From an uncultured Psychroflexus sp. (GTDB lineage Bacteria; Bacteroidota; Bacteroidia; Flavobacteriales; Flavobacteriaceae): a DNA stretch of 42,091 nt. Below, piece by piece: positions 16,601-26,150 of this stretch (position 1 is its first letter; each line of letters opens with the position of its first letter). The notes beneath the pieces were generated by a model. It did not search any database. It saw only the letters and a program-made list of their open reading frames with translations, and had not been told where the DNA came from. Location: assembly GCA_913056525.1 (NCBI GenBank), contig CAJXLO010000010.1, positions 1 through 42,091 of the forward strand. The letters run 5' to 3'. Position numbers and translations under genes: made by a program.

Positions 16601-17612
16601 TGTCTACTTCTCTCGACAGTTCATGTCCATGCTCAACATGATCGTACATCCATTTTGATAGTAATGGAGCCATGAACAAACCTCTACTCCCAAAACCGTT
16701 CATGATAAATAAATTTTTATGAACTGGATGCTCTCCAAGGACAGGTCTTCTATCCTTAACGTTAGGTCTTATTCCAGATTCAAATCTTACCACTTCAAAA
16801 TCAACATTTATAAGCTTTCTTAGTGAACCGATCAAAAGTTCCTGAAATTTTAGAGGTGTTTTGTTTTTTAGATAATTCCTGTCAAAGGTTGCTCCAAATT
16901 TATAGAGGTTATTACCAATAGGTATGAGAAACTCTTTACCTTTTACGAGATCATCAACCTTTAATTCTGGAGATCGAAATATCAAATAATCACCTCTGTT
17001 CCCATAAATAGGTAAATAACTAAAGAAAGGATTGTTGATAACCTTATGTCCTTCTAAGAATATGATCTTCCTGAACTTAAGTCCTTCATATTCAAAATAA
17101 TCATTTCTGAAGATCAATTTTGAATGATCAAAGCTAAAGCTTTCAATTTCATTGTGGTAGCTTTGGTAAAAATGGTCAAGTAGAAGATCAGCATGAACCA
17201 GGAAAGCATTCTTCATTTTACCTGTTTTGAAATCAGCTTTTAACTCAGGTGGTGCTTCCTCCACATCAGGTAACAGAAAATTTCTCAATACGGGTCTTTC
17301 CAGCACATTAAACCAATCATTTTGTTCTTTAATACTTGAAAAGATCCTGAAAACGTTCTTTTCATTAACTAGTTCGAAATCATCTTCTTGTTGTAACCGT
17401 TCGTAAAAATCTATGGCCTCGTTATAGAATTCTAAAGCATTCCAAAAGGGTTTAAAGCGTTTGAGCACAACAGGATTAATAATACCTCCAGCTACAGACG
17501 TAGCACTCTTTTCATGGTCTGAAATGATCTTAAATTCCTTTTGATGCTTAGATAAACGTCTACATATAGAAAACGCACCTATACCGCTACCGACTACTAA
17601 ATGATCTAGCAT
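16575..17612 (-). CDS. FAD-dependent oxidoreductase (DAO family)
   Basis: The 345-residue protein begins with the dinucleotide-binding motif VVGSGIGAFSICRRLS and ends with RPVLGEHPVHKNLFIMNGFGSRG, the conserved FAD-contacting C-terminal segment of D-amino-acid-oxidase-fold enzymes. The substrate is not identifiable. It follows gldN, from which it is separated by a clear hairpin and T-run that ends exactly at its start codon. It is therefore either transcribed by read-through or from a promoter within gldN. In my recollection such a gene often follows gldN in this phylum, but no functional link is proven. Confidence 0.85.
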   Translation of the reverse strand: MLDHLVVGSGIGAFSICRRLSKHQKEFKIISDHEKSATSVAGGIINPVVLKRFKPFWNALEFYNEAIDFYERLQQEDDFELVNEKNVFRIFSSIKEQNDWFNVLERPVLRNFLLPDVEEAPPELKADFKTGKMKNAFLVHADLLLDHFYQSYHNEIESFSFDHSKLIFRNDYFEYEGLKFRKIIFLEGHKVINNPFFSYLPIYGNRGDYLIFRSPELKVDDLVKGKEFLIPIGNNLYKFGATFDRNYLKNKTPLKFQELLIGSLRKLINVDFEVVRFESGIRPNVKDRRPVLGEHPVHKNLFIMNGFGSRGLFMAPLLSKWMYDHVEHGHELSREVDIKRFHDFY

Positions 17613-17650
17613 AAAAAAATCCTAATTAATAGTTTGAATACTAATTAGGA
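17613..17650 (-). terminator. rho-independent terminator between gldN and the FAD oxidoreductase gene
   Basis: Arms TCCTAATTA (17620-17628) and TAATTAGGA (17642-17650) pair perfectly over 9 bp with a 13-base loop. On the minus strand they are followed by seven T residues that end immediately before the ATG of the oxidoreductase. The hairpin would end the gld transcript, but it is AU-rich and may be leaky. Confidence 0.65.
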
Positions 17651-17673
17651 CTTTAAAGTTTTTTAGATAAGGG

Positions 17674-18693
17674 TTAATAATTCCACATATCAAGTTCAAA
17701 ATTCCTTATTTCTTCTTTGATACGATTGGATTCTAGAAGCTGCATCATTGCATTGTTCTCTATATAATCATCGATTTCCCTATCTTCATAGACATTTTCC
17801 GTTTTATAGATCTTAGCATCAAACCTTCTCGCTGTTAACAGCTGGTCAAAATTAAGTGGTTTGGCACTATTATCCTTATTGAGGACATTGGCCTTATAGA
17901 GAGCATTCCTGGCATCTGGATACCAAACCCAGAAAAAGGGCGTTATCGAAGGGTCACCTGTGAAATTAGGATTTTGTGTTTGAATATCATATCCAGCCGG
18001 TGCAATCCCTAGCAATCTGTACTTCATTTCACCCTGACGTTTGTCAAAGTACCAAATACCTTTTATCAGGTACTGGTCTATATCATCACCCGTAATCTCT
18101 CTAGGAATAATAAACGGTTCCATTTCTGAAATAAGCTCTGGCGAATATAAGTTCGGATAATCTTCTAATGTACCAGCAATAGCTCTTTCCTTGAACTTTT
18201 CACGAGCATCTGTACCTGTTATACCATATTTACCTAATATTTCCAAAGCAACATCAGGAAAAAATATAGCTTTCAGACCATCCTTGATTTCATCATAAGT
18301 CCTTTTCTGATTGAAATAACTCTGTTTGTAAACTTCCGTTATGGCGGTTTCATCTGGATTATCTTTTGAACCCTCTTCTATTGCATCGATCAAAACCTGG
18401 AAAAGCGACCTCCTATTCTTTCCAAAGTTCCTTGAATCGGTAGGAAATAATAAAGGAAAGTTGACTTTCTGGTTCAGGTCAATGGTTTCCCAAACAACCT
18501 TTGACCAAAGCACATCCCTATCTCCCACATAACCATAAGGTAGTGGTTTGTCGTCATTGTACTTTTTCTGGTCTTCGGTAAGTTCACCCACCTCATCTGG
18601 AGTTTCCGCATTAAGAATATTGTTCACTTGTGCAAATGATCCGTTCATTAGGAGCAATGCGAGAAGTGATAAGTAAATCGTTCTTAGTTTCAT
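17674..18693 (-). CDS. gldN: gliding motility / type IX secretion protein GldN
   Basis: This 339-residue protein has a signal peptide (MKLRTIYLSLLALLLMNGSFAQ). The mature part contains GYVGDRDVLWSKVVWETIDL and PFFWVWYPDARNALYKANV, characteristic of GldN/PorN. GldN forms a periplasmic ring with the lipoprotein GldK, attached to the outer membrane around the T9SS motor and translocon. It is the last gene of the K-L-M-N set and starts 7 bases after the gldM stop. Presence of the set indicates a type IX secretion system; gliding itself needs further genes not in this window. Confidence 0.95.
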   Translation of the reverse strand: MKLRTIYLSLLALLLMNGSFAQVNNILNAETPDEVGELTEDQKKYNDDKPLPYGYVGDRDVLWSKVVWETIDLNQKVNFPLLFPTDSRNFGKNRRSLFQVLIDAIEEGSKDNPDETAITEVYKQSYFNQKRTYDEIKDGLKAIFFPDVALEILGKYGITGTDAREKFKERAIAGTLEDYPNLYSPELISEMEPFIIPREITGDDIDQYLIKGIWYFDKRQGEMKYRLLGIAPAGYDIQTQNPNFTGDPSITPFFWVWYPDARNALYKANVLNKDNSAKPLNFDQLLTARRFDAKIYKTENVYEDREIDDYIENNAMMQLLESNRIKEEIRNFELDMWNY

Positions 18694-18700
18694 CTTTAGA

Positions 18701-20269
18701 TCAATTTGTTATTTGTATTAAAAGTGCTGGCATGTTCTTAACATTAACACCAGGCACATCAGCCTTCACATCAAATATCTGTATAATATCTCCATTACCG
18801 GCCAGGTCCAGAGCTTCTTTAGCATTCTGGTCCAGCCTATTTCCATTAACAACTATTGAAGGTTGCCCAGGTATCTTCATCGTAAACCTTTTCACAACGG
18901 GTTGAAGATCAAAGTCAAAATTTTCAAATTTAGCACCTATAGGAGACACTTTTAAAGCCTGGCGTGGTAATTTTATCGCACCACCCTGTTGTACCTGACC
19001 TCTAACAGTAGGTGTAGGTCTTGGTAAACTTTTAATTCTGAATTTTTCACTAGATGGGTATTCTTTACCATCTATAACACCAGTTACATTTATCTTCACT
19101 TCTGAACCGCTTCCTGGTGTTAACATATACTGGGATCCATCTACATTTCTCCAATTGTGATTACCAGAAACATTAGCAGTGATCTTATTTTTAGGAACAC
19201 CGGGCATTGAAACGGTCATCGGGTTATCAATGCCACGGTAAACAACGTTCATCTTATCTGCTGAAACGATGGCTTGATTAGGTTTAGGGATTACCTGGAA
19301 TGATTGATCTACTTTTACGTTTATTGGGTCACCATCTTGCTGAAAGGTTAGTTTCCCTTCAATCTTATGGTCACCAGCACTACCCGCAGTAACATTCAAT
19401 TTAACCTGGCCTTCTTTAATTTCATAATCAGTACCTTCCTGTAATTTCCTACCATCTACCTTAAGATCAACTTCTTGCGGCACGGTAGTATTGTCAGTAC
19501 GACCCAGGACAATAGAACCATCAAACTTTTCTCCCTGATAATAAGCTCCTTTTGTAGTTTGAAGTAGCGTTTCATAGTTAGTCATTGAGGCTACCTGAGT
19601 TAACTGACCTGCTAACATTTGTGAAAAAAGCTCATTTTCAATCCTTTTAATCCGATTTTGCATCGTCGTAATTTTAGTAATAGATGAAATTAATGGAAAT
19701 CCTATAAAATGATATTCAACATAACTTTTCTCTATACCTTCACTATCTTCAATAGGATCACCACTAAATTTCTCTTTGATGGTTTTCTCGAACTTTGCTG
19801 TTCCTTCAATGCTGTCCATCAGTTCTAACATACTTGTTCTATATTCCTGCATTTTATCCATGAACTTTTGTCCATAATCAGTTAGTTTACCACCACTGAT
19901 CATGTTTTCCTCAAGATAAAGTCCTTTATCCATGGTTTCATAATCTTTAGGATCATCCACACTTCCTTCTAGGTCGTCTTTAAAACCAGCCAGATAGTCG
20001 TAGTATGCTGACGTATACTTATCAACAAGTTGTGCACGGGCATAGACATCTTCAAATTGCTTTGGAGAGTCTTCAGCCTTTTGCTCTAGACCTTTTAAAG
20101 CAGCTTCACTTTTTTGATTTAAAGATTGGTTTGCTTCGACCAGATCTTCATTGATATTACCAAAAGCGGTAAGCACTTCTTTAGACATATTAAGGGCCAA
20201 CATTGCAATGAAGACCAAATACATCAGATTTATCATTTTTTGTCTTGGACTAAGTTTTCCTCCAGCCAT
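18701..20269 (-). CDS. gldM: gliding motility / type IX secretion motor protein GldM
   Basis: The 522-residue protein begins MAGGKLSPRQKMINLMYLVF and has a single N-terminal membrane helix carrying the motor glutamate region (NMSKEVLTAF). A periplasmic rod of helical and beta domains follows (VPQEVDLKVDGRKLQEG; PIGAKFENFDFDLQPVVKRF). GldM spans the periplasm and transmits proton-driven rotation from the GldL-GldM motor to the GldK-GldN ring. It is located between gldL (41-base gap) and gldN. The length is normal for the family. Confidence 0.96.
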   Translation of the reverse strand: MAGGKLSPRQKMINLMYLVFIAMLALNMSKEVLTAFGNINEDLVEANQSLNQKSEAALKGLEQKAEDSPKQFEDVYARAQLVDKYTSAYYDYLAGFKDDLEGSVDDPKDYETMDKGLYLEENMISGGKLTDYGQKFMDKMQEYRTSMLELMDSIEGTAKFEKTIKEKFSGDPIEDSEGIEKSYVEYHFIGFPLISSITKITTMQNRIKRIENELFSQMLAGQLTQVASMTNYETLLQTTKGAYYQGEKFDGSIVLGRTDNTTVPQEVDLKVDGRKLQEGTDYEIKEGQVKLNVTAGSAGDHKIEGKLTFQQDGDPINVKVDQSFQVIPKPNQAIVSADKMNVVYRGIDNPMTVSMPGVPKNKITANVSGNHNWRNVDGSQYMLTPGSGSEVKINVTGVIDGKEYPSSEKFRIKSLPRPTPTVRGQVQQGGAIKLPRQALKVSPIGAKFENFDFDLQPVVKRFTMKIPGQPSIVVNGNRLDQNAKEALDLAGNGDIIQIFDVKADVPGVNVKNMPALLIQITN

Positions 20270-20310
20270 ATAAAATATTTTTAGATTGAATTATTACGAA
20301 TAGAAACGGA

Positions 20311-20946
20311 TTACTTAGTTGACATTGCACTTAGCATATTGCCATAAACTCCGTTAAGGGAAGATAGGTTTTGGGTCAGTGATTCCATTTGACTCTTAAG
20401 TTTATCCGCATTTTCAGCAACTGCTTCATTAACTTCGGCTTGTTTACTGGCGTTTTCAACCTGTACTTTATAGAGATTGTTCAGCGATTCCATCTGAGAG
20501 GCCGCCAGACTCATCTCTTCGCTATATTTCTTTTGCGAGTCCATAGCTTCAGTGGTTGGAGACATATTTTTTGCAGCCCCTTCAAAATTCCTAATACTTT
20601 CGCCCAGGCTTTCCATCAAACTAGAATCTATCTTAGCTTCTTTAAGCATTTCATCTAATTTTTGAGATAGCATACCTTCTTCATCCTGACCTTGTCCCTG
20701 CCCCTTTTTATCATTAGAGTCTTCACCAGCAAGTTCAGGATATACTTTTGACCAGTCTAATTCGGTGTCAACCGGTTCAAAAGCAGCTACTGCAAAAACA
20801 AGAGCTTCAGTAATTAAGCCTACCATCAGGACTCCATTACCTCCAGGCAAGTGTAATATTTTAAATAATGCTCCTATTATTACTACAGATGCGCCTAATC
20901 CGTAGATCATGTTCATGATTTTCTTTCTTGTTTTAGATTGTGCCAT
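20311..20946 (-). CDS. gldL: gliding motility / type IX secretion motor protein GldL
   Basis: This 211-residue protein has two N-terminal membrane helices (about 12-32 and 37-58) with the hallmark loop ILHLPGGNGVLMVGL. A conserved glutamate follows in LITEALVFAVAAFEP, then a long cytoplasmic coiled-coil tail containing repeated short motifs around MSLAASQMESLNNLYKVQ. GldL pairs with GldM in a 5:2 proton-driven rotary motor in the inner membrane. Gene order K-L-M-N is the usual one. Confidence 0.96.
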   Translation of the reverse strand: MAQSKTRKKIMNMIYGLGASVVIIGALFKILHLPGGNGVLMVGLITEALVFAVAAFEPVDTELDWSKVYPELAGEDSNDKKGQGQGQDEEGMLSQKLDEMLKEAKIDSSLMESLGESIRNFEGAAKNMSPTTEAMDSQKKYSEEMSLAASQMESLNNLYKVQVENASKQAEVNEAVAENADKLKSQMESLTQNLSSLNGVYGNMLSAMSTK

Positions 20947-20973
20947 AATTGTTTATTTATTCTTTTTTGTTTA

Positions 20974-22377
20974 TTAGTTTCTAAATGTACTTTGTGTTGT
21001 GTTGCCTAAATAATTCTGTACAGTTCTGAACCCTATATAGCTTCTTGCTGAATCAGCGTACTCGTAGTCTCTTGTGCTTACTTTTAAAAAGTAGCTGACG
21101 TCCTTCCAGGAACCACCTCTGATAACTTTTCTCAGATTGTCAGCGTTGTTAACGTTAGGATTCATACTTGACATGTATTCGTAGGATGAAGGGTTATATG
21201 AAGTGTCTACCCATTCTGATACGTTACCTGACATGTTGTAAAGTCCAAAACCATTTGGTTTATAAGAATCTGCTTCAACTGTGTAAAGAGCATTATCAGC
21301 GGCATAATCACCTCTTAAAGGTTTAAAGTTAGCGAGGAAACAAGCTCTATCATCCTTAGTGTACGGACCACCCCAGGGATAAGTTGCCGACTCTATTCCT
21401 CCACGGGCTGCGTATTCCCATTCGGCTTCTGTAGGAAGACGAAAGTTGTTTACCGTCTCTTCGCCCTTTCTTTTTTTAAAGTCGTTCAGCTCTTTCGTTC
21501 TCCAATTACAAAATGCTTTTGCCTGTTTCCAGTTCACACCTACGACCGGATAATTATCATACGCCGAATGTGAAAAGTAGTCGTTGTGCATGGGTTCGTT
21601 GTAGGAGTAGTTAAAATCCCTTATCCAAACAGTTGTATCCGGATAAACGGAAACGTTCCTTTCCTGTACGTAATCTGCCCTATTACCTTTATCCCTTGCA
21701 GCAGCTTCTATGTCCATGGTCTTATAATTGTAGATGAACTTTGTCACGTCCAACATTCTTTCTCCATTGTAGGACTGTTCTTTAGGAAGATAGAATTCAT
21801 CCATCACCATCACATAGTCTTCATCTGGAAATTCGGACGGCTTCCAAATAATATCCACATTCCAGTTCAACTTCCTTTGTAGCGGATCATACAATTTTGA
21901 ATATTGTTGGAAAGGGGTCTGGTTATTATTGCCCTGGTTGTTAGCTCCCTGGTTATTATTCCCTTGACCTTGTGCATTTTTAAAGGCGAAATCCTGGATT
22001 GACCGTCCATTATTATTGCCAGCATTATTACCACCTCCTGAACCGCCTGAGAGTTCAGCTGCTTCAGCTAATTTTTGCCGAACAACTGAGTCTCTAACTC
22101 TTTCAACGAATTGTCTGTATTCAGCATTGGTTATTTCCGTTTCATCCATATAAAAAGAGGTAACGGTCACCGTTTTTGGTGGAGCGTTCTTGAGACCTGC
22201 TTCATCATAATCCGAATTTCCCATTATAAAAGCTCCGCCATCTACAAGTACCATACCATAAGGCTTTTCAGGAAACCATTCCTTCCCTTTGACACCTACG
22301 AGCTGTCCTTGTTTGTTGTTACCGCAACTCACGATAATTAGGGAAACAAATAAAATGAGAACAAAATTTTTAAACAT
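20974..22377 (-). CDS. gldK: gliding motility / type IX secretion lipoprotein GldK
   Basis: The start at 22377 gives 467 residues beginning MFKNFVLILFVSLIIVSCGN, a signal peptide with a lipobox (IVSC), so I prefer it to the longer open frame. The rest is an FGE-sulfatase (SUMF1)-type fold: MVLVDGGAFIMGNSD, TEITNAEYRQFV, WKQAKAFCNWRTKEL, RLPTEAEWEYAARGG and IRGGSWKDVSYFLKVS. GldK is the outer-membrane lipoprotein of the T9SS ring. An asparagine/glycine/glutamine-rich stretch (about 117-165; GNNNQGANNQGNNNQ) interrupts the domain after the TEITNAEYRQFV helix. Confidence 0.95.
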   Translation of the reverse strand: MFKNFVLILFVSLIIVSCGNNKQGQLVGVKGKEWFPEKPYGMVLVDGGAFIMGNSDYDEAGLKNAPPKTVTVTSFYMDETEITNAEYRQFVERVRDSVVRQKLAEAAELSGGSGGGNNAGNNNGRSIQDFAFKNAQGQGNNNQGANNQGNNNQTPFQQYSKLYDPLQRKLNWNVDIIWKPSEFPDEDYVMVMDEFYLPKEQSYNGERMLDVTKFIYNYKTMDIEAAARDKGNRADYVQERNVSVYPDTTVWIRDFNYSYNEPMHNDYFSHSAYDNYPVVGVNWKQAKAFCNWRTKELNDFKKRKGEETVNNFRLPTEAEWEYAARGGIESATYPWGGPYTKDDRACFLANFKPLRGDYAADNALYTVEADSYKPNGFGLYNMSGNVSEWVDTSYNPSSYEYMSSMNPNVNNADNLRKVIRGGSWKDVSYFLKVSTRDYEYADSARSYIGFRTVQNYLGNTTQSTFRN

Positions 22378-22447
22378 ACTTCCAAATTTTGAGGTTGTAA
22401 ACCTATTTATTTTATCACAAAAAAACAATTAATTTGTTAACTACAAC

Positions 22448-22467
22448 AAAAAAATAGCTATTTTTTT
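22448..22467. other. 20-bp perfect A/T palindrome after the ureohydrolase-like gene
   Basis: The sequence AAAAAAATAGCTATTTTTTT lies 4 bases beyond the stop of the ureohydrolase-like gene, and it could act as a weak bidirectional terminator between that gene and gldK. The stem is almost entirely A-T, so stability is low. Confidence 0.35.
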
Positions 22468-22471
22468 AAAT

Positions 22472-23614
22472 CTATATTAGATTTTTACGCTTGGCCTTAT
22501 ACCACCTTTCCGGTATTTTCTGATTACAAGCGTCATAATAATCACCTTTACTACAAGCTAGTAGTGTGTTCTGCTCTAGTTTGTCAGAGTAAGAGTTCAA
22601 GCTTGGAATCTGGACCCACCACCTGTTGGTTAGTTCACTAAAATAAAAAATGAGCTCTTCTTTATTTACTGGGACTATGAACTTAGTGAAGTCCGGATTG
22701 TTTATATGTATTCTTTCCTTCATTTGATAATTATGACCTTCTACGAAATACCAGATCATTTGTGCGATCAGGTTATTGAGTAACGTATCGTTGGCTTTGT
22801 TTATTTCATAAATGCCCATACTTTTTATATTTTCACTGATACCAGCATATCTGGTGAGCTGACAGATCTCTCTTGATGTGAACCCATTTGGCATGTTTGA
22901 AGATGACATCAGGCTGTTGCAATCCAGGCTGACTAAGTTCGCATCCCTCATGACAGGCTCTACTTCCTTGATGTCGTCCATTATCTCACCTAATCTATAA
23001 GTTTCAAAGTACAATTTATCAAAAAGGTCTATTTCATCAATGTCATTGTAATAGGTTTGATAACCTAGAACACTATAATTGAAGAGATTATAAGGTTTAT
23101 TGACGATCAGGTGACTCAGAAAGTTGTGGTTGTTCAGTGGCGTTTTACTATCACCAAGGTCTAAATAATGATCCACGGAGACGATGTTGGTCATATTTTC
23201 CAACTCATCGAAAGCCCTATACTGGTGATAGGTCAGGTCTTGACTACCGCCTATTATCACAGGTATCGCTCCATACTTTAATAATTTTGCCGTAACCTTC
23301 CTTAAAGCGAAATAAGTATCTGATATTTTATTGCCAGGCCTTAAGGTTCCCAGGTCCACAAGCTCGTGTTTCCAATTCCCTAGATACAGTGTATAGAACG
23401 ATTTCCTGATCGAACTCATTTGTTCTTCCACTTCGTAAGGTGTCACATCACAGCTACCTCTATATTCTGGAACGAACAGTAGTACAACCGCTCCATTAGC
23501 AATAAGACTTTCATCATCAGAATAATGAATAATGTTCTTGCCTATCTGATTATTATTAAGTGAAAATGAGAATTCGATCATCTCATCATCAACAGGCTCT
23601 ATGAACTCTAACAT
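22472..23614 (-). CDS. arginase/formimidoylglutamase-fold protein, probably inactive
   Basis: The 380-residue protein keeps the outline of the ureohydrolase fold but not its manganese site. Where arginases have GGDHS, VDAHxD and SxDxDxxDP, this protein has GGSQD (Q125 for His), VDHYLD (Y150 for His) and SLDCNSL (N233 for Asp); D148, D152, D231 and E270 remain. At least three of six usual metal ligands are thus replaced, so hydrolase activity is unlikely. It starts 3 bases after topA ends and is followed by gldK, so a role linked to secretion is possible but unproven. Automated annotation will probably call it formimidoylglutamase. Confidence 0.75.
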   Translation of the reverse strand: MLEFIEPVDDEMIEFSFSLNNNQIGKNIIHYSDDESLIANGAVVLLFVPEYRGSCDVTPYEVEEQMSSIRKSFYTLYLGNWKHELVDLGTLRPGNKISDTYFALRKVTAKLLKYGAIPVIIGGSQDLTYHQYRAFDELENMTNIVSVDHYLDLGDSKTPLNNHNFLSHLIVNKPYNLFNYSVLGYQTYYNDIDEIDLFDKLYFETYRLGEIMDDIKEVEPVMRDANLVSLDCNSLMSSSNMPNGFTSREICQLTRYAGISENIKSMGIYEINKANDTLLNNLIAQMIWYFVEGHNYQMKERIHINNPDFTKFIVPVNKEELIFYFSELTNRWWVQIPSLNSYSDKLEQNTLLACSKGDYYDACNQKIPERWYKAKRKNLI

Positions 23615-23617
23615 TAC

Positions 23618-26131
23618 CTACTTCTTCTTTTTAGTTGACCTGGTCTTTGTATTCTTTTTTTTAGATGTTGATTTTTTCTTTGCTCCTTTGGTGTTCTTTT
23701 CTAGGATTTCCCTGGCTTCTTCTAGCGACATCGCTTTTGCATCAAAGGTCTTGGGCATTTCCACTTTCTTCTTTCCTTTGGTTATCTTACTCCTTCCCCA
23801 ACGTGTCTTTTCTACTTTGATTCCTTCATCTTTCCAGTGGTGTATCAACTTTTCTTTCTCTTTCTTTAACTTATCTTCTATAAGTTCTTCTATATCTTGT
23901 TCGGACAGATTTTCAAAGTCGTATTTTTTGTTCACGTTGATGAACATCCCGTTCCATTTAAGATAAGGCCCAAATCTACCTATTCCTTTTTGAACGCCTT
24001 CACCCTTATAATGATATATAGGTTTTTCCGCTTCTTTCTTTTGTTCTATGAGCTCTTTCGCTCTTGCTAAGCTCACATCAAGTGGGTCTTCTCCCTTTTC
24101 GAGTGAGATGAACTTCTTGCCATGCTTAACATAAGGACCATATCTACCTACATTGGTCATAACGGGTTCTCCTTCATATTCTCCAAGCTCTTTAGGCAAC
24201 TTGAAAAGGTCCATCGCCTCTTCGTAAGTGATGTTCTGCAATGTTTGTCCAGGCTGTAAGCTGGCGAATCTGGGCTTTTCCTCGTCTTCTACAGAACCTA
24301 TCTGTACCATGGGCCCGAACTTCCCTAAACGTGCACTTACTGGTTTTCCTGTCTTAGGGTCTTTACCCAGGACCCGTTCGCCCACTTCACGTTCAGCGTT
24401 CTCGGCTACATCCTTCACATTAGGATGGAACTTATCATAAAATTCGTTCATCACTTTACGCCAATCTTTATTGCCTTGTGCGATCTTATCAAAATCTTCT
24501 TCCAGTTTCGCCGTAAAATGATAGTCCAGAATACCTTTGAAATGATTGACGAGAAAATCGTTAACAACTCTACCTACATCGGTTGGTACTAATTTTCCTT
24601 TATTACTTCCCACTTTTTCTGAAAGTTGTTCATTCTTTATCTTGTTATCTGAAAGGTGTAGTTGGGTGTATTTCCTTTCTTCTCCTTCAAATTCCCCTTT
24701 CTGTATGTACTTTCTGTTCTGTATCGTTGAAATGGTAGGTGCATAAGTTGATGGTCGACCTATGCCTAACTTCTCAAGCTCTTTTACCAGTGATGCTTCT
24801 GTATATCTTGCCTTAGGTTTGGTAAACCTTTCTACTGCAGTTATCGACTCGTTCTCTAACTTTTCTCCTTCATTCAGCGGCGGTAGTATTCCGCTGTCTT
24901 CATCTTCTTCATCTTCATCCTTACTTTCCAGGTAGACCTTGAGAAATCCATCGAACTTCACGATTTCACCTCTGGCGGTGAACTTGGCATCGCTTTTATC
25001 AGAACCTATCTTTAAATTAGTCCTTTCTAACTGCGCTTCGCTCATCTGGGAAGCAATGGCTCTTTTCCATATCAGCTCATATAATCTCTGCTGATCTCTT
25101 TCCGCATCTATCTCTGAAATATCAAAGTTCGTTGGTCTTATCGCCTCATGAGCTTCTTGCGCATCTTTGTTATTGGTCTTGAAATTCCTTCTTTTATGGT
25201 ATTGTTCCCCATAATTGTCTTTGATCGATCTTTCGGCGGATTGCTTCGCTTGTAATGATAGGTTCGTACTATCCGTCCTCATATAGGTGATCAAACCGCT
25301 TTCATAAAGTCTTTGCGCCATGGACATGGTCTTGCTCACCGGAAAATATAATTTTCTGGCCGCATCTTGTTGTAAAGTAGAGGTGGTGAAGGGTGGCGCC
25401 GGATTTTTCTTCGCTGGCTTTTTCTCTATCTCCTCTACCTTGAATGCTGCGTTCTTTTGTTGTTCAAGAAAATCCCTGGCTTCTTGCTTTGAGGACGGTT
25501 TTTTGTCCAGTCTGGCCTTTAAATTGCTTTTTGATGTTCTAAAGACGCCATCTACCCTAAAATAGGACTTGGGCGAGAACTTCTCTATCTCTTCTTCTCT
25601 TTCTACGATCAGCCTCACGGCTACGGATTGTACTCTTCCAGCTGACAAACCGCCTTTGACCTTTCTCCATAATATAGGTGATAGCTCATACCCGACTAAT
25701 CGATCCAAGACCCTGCGCGCCCTTTGCGCATCCACCAGATTATAATCTATATCACGAGGATTTTCTATGGCGTTCTGTATGGCGGATCGAGTGATCTCAT
25801 GAAAAACGATCCGTTTAACATTAACGTCCTTCAGGTCTAGCTCTTCCGCTAAATGCCAGGCAATGGCTTCTCCTTCTCTATCTTCATCACTGGCCAGCCA
25901 AACCGTATTGGACTTTTTAGCTAGTTTTTTAAGTTTTCTTACCACATCCTTCTTATCGCTAGTAACCCGATAATCCGGCTCAAAATTTTTTTCTACGTCC
26001 ACTCCCAGCTCTTTGGCAGGAAGGTCGGCAATATGTCCGTAACTGGAGGCTAGTTCGTAGTTTGTCCCTAAGAATTTCTTGATCGTCTTCGCCTTTGCGG
26101 GTGACTCGACTATTACTAGATCATTTGCCAT
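23618..26131 (-). CDS. topA: DNA topoisomerase I
   Basis: The 837-residue type IA topoisomerase relaxes negative supercoils. The Toprim domain has VIVESPAKAKTIKKFL and ASDEDREGEAIAWHL, the active-site tyrosine is in YESGLITYMRTDSTN, and GRPSTYAPT follows. The C-terminal part carries several short GRFGPMVQ / GRYGPYVKHG / GRFGPYLKWNG repeats typical of bacterial TopA with degenerate or missing zinc fingers. It ends in a highly basic lysine-rich tail of about 30 residues. It is the first gene of the run towards the ureohydrolase-like gene, with a recognisable promoter at 26151-26179. Confidence 0.97.
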   Translation of the reverse strand: MANDLVIVESPAKAKTIKKFLGTNYELASSYGHIADLPAKELGVDVEKNFEPDYRVTSDKKDVVRKLKKLAKKSNTVWLASDEDREGEAIAWHLAEELDLKDVNVKRIVFHEITRSAIQNAIENPRDIDYNLVDAQRARRVLDRLVGYELSPILWRKVKGGLSAGRVQSVAVRLIVEREEEIEKFSPKSYFRVDGVFRTSKSNLKARLDKKPSSKQEARDFLEQQKNAAFKVEEIEKKPAKKNPAPPFTTSTLQQDAARKLYFPVSKTMSMAQRLYESGLITYMRTDSTNLSLQAKQSAERSIKDNYGEQYHKRRNFKTNNKDAQEAHEAIRPTNFDISEIDAERDQQRLYELIWKRAIASQMSEAQLERTNLKIGSDKSDAKFTARGEIVKFDGFLKVYLESKDEDEEDEDSGILPPLNEGEKLENESITAVERFTKPKARYTEASLVKELEKLGIGRPSTYAPTISTIQNRKYIQKGEFEGEERKYTQLHLSDNKIKNEQLSEKVGSNKGKLVPTDVGRVVNDFLVNHFKGILDYHFTAKLEEDFDKIAQGNKDWRKVMNEFYDKFHPNVKDVAENAEREVGERVLGKDPKTGKPVSARLGKFGPMVQIGSVEDEEKPRFASLQPGQTLQNITYEEAMDLFKLPKELGEYEGEPVMTNVGRYGPYVKHGKKFISLEKGEDPLDVSLARAKELIEQKKEAEKPIYHYKGEGVQKGIGRFGPYLKWNGMFINVNKKYDFENLSEQDIEELIEDKLKKEKEKLIHHWKDEGIKVEKTRWGRSKITKGKKKVEMPKTFDAKAMSLEEAREILEKNTKGAKKKSTSKKKNTKTRSTKKKK

Positions 26132-26150
26132 AAACTAAGATTTCGTTAGG

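Noticed and set aside
22378-22428. A 17-residue N-terminal extension of GldK
   Set aside because: The extension would bury the lipoprotein signal; starting at 22377 gives a standard signal peptide and lipobox.
22472-23614. A plain formimidoylglutamase or arginase annotation
   Set aside because: Three metal ligands are replaced, so the enzyme name is not supported by the residues.
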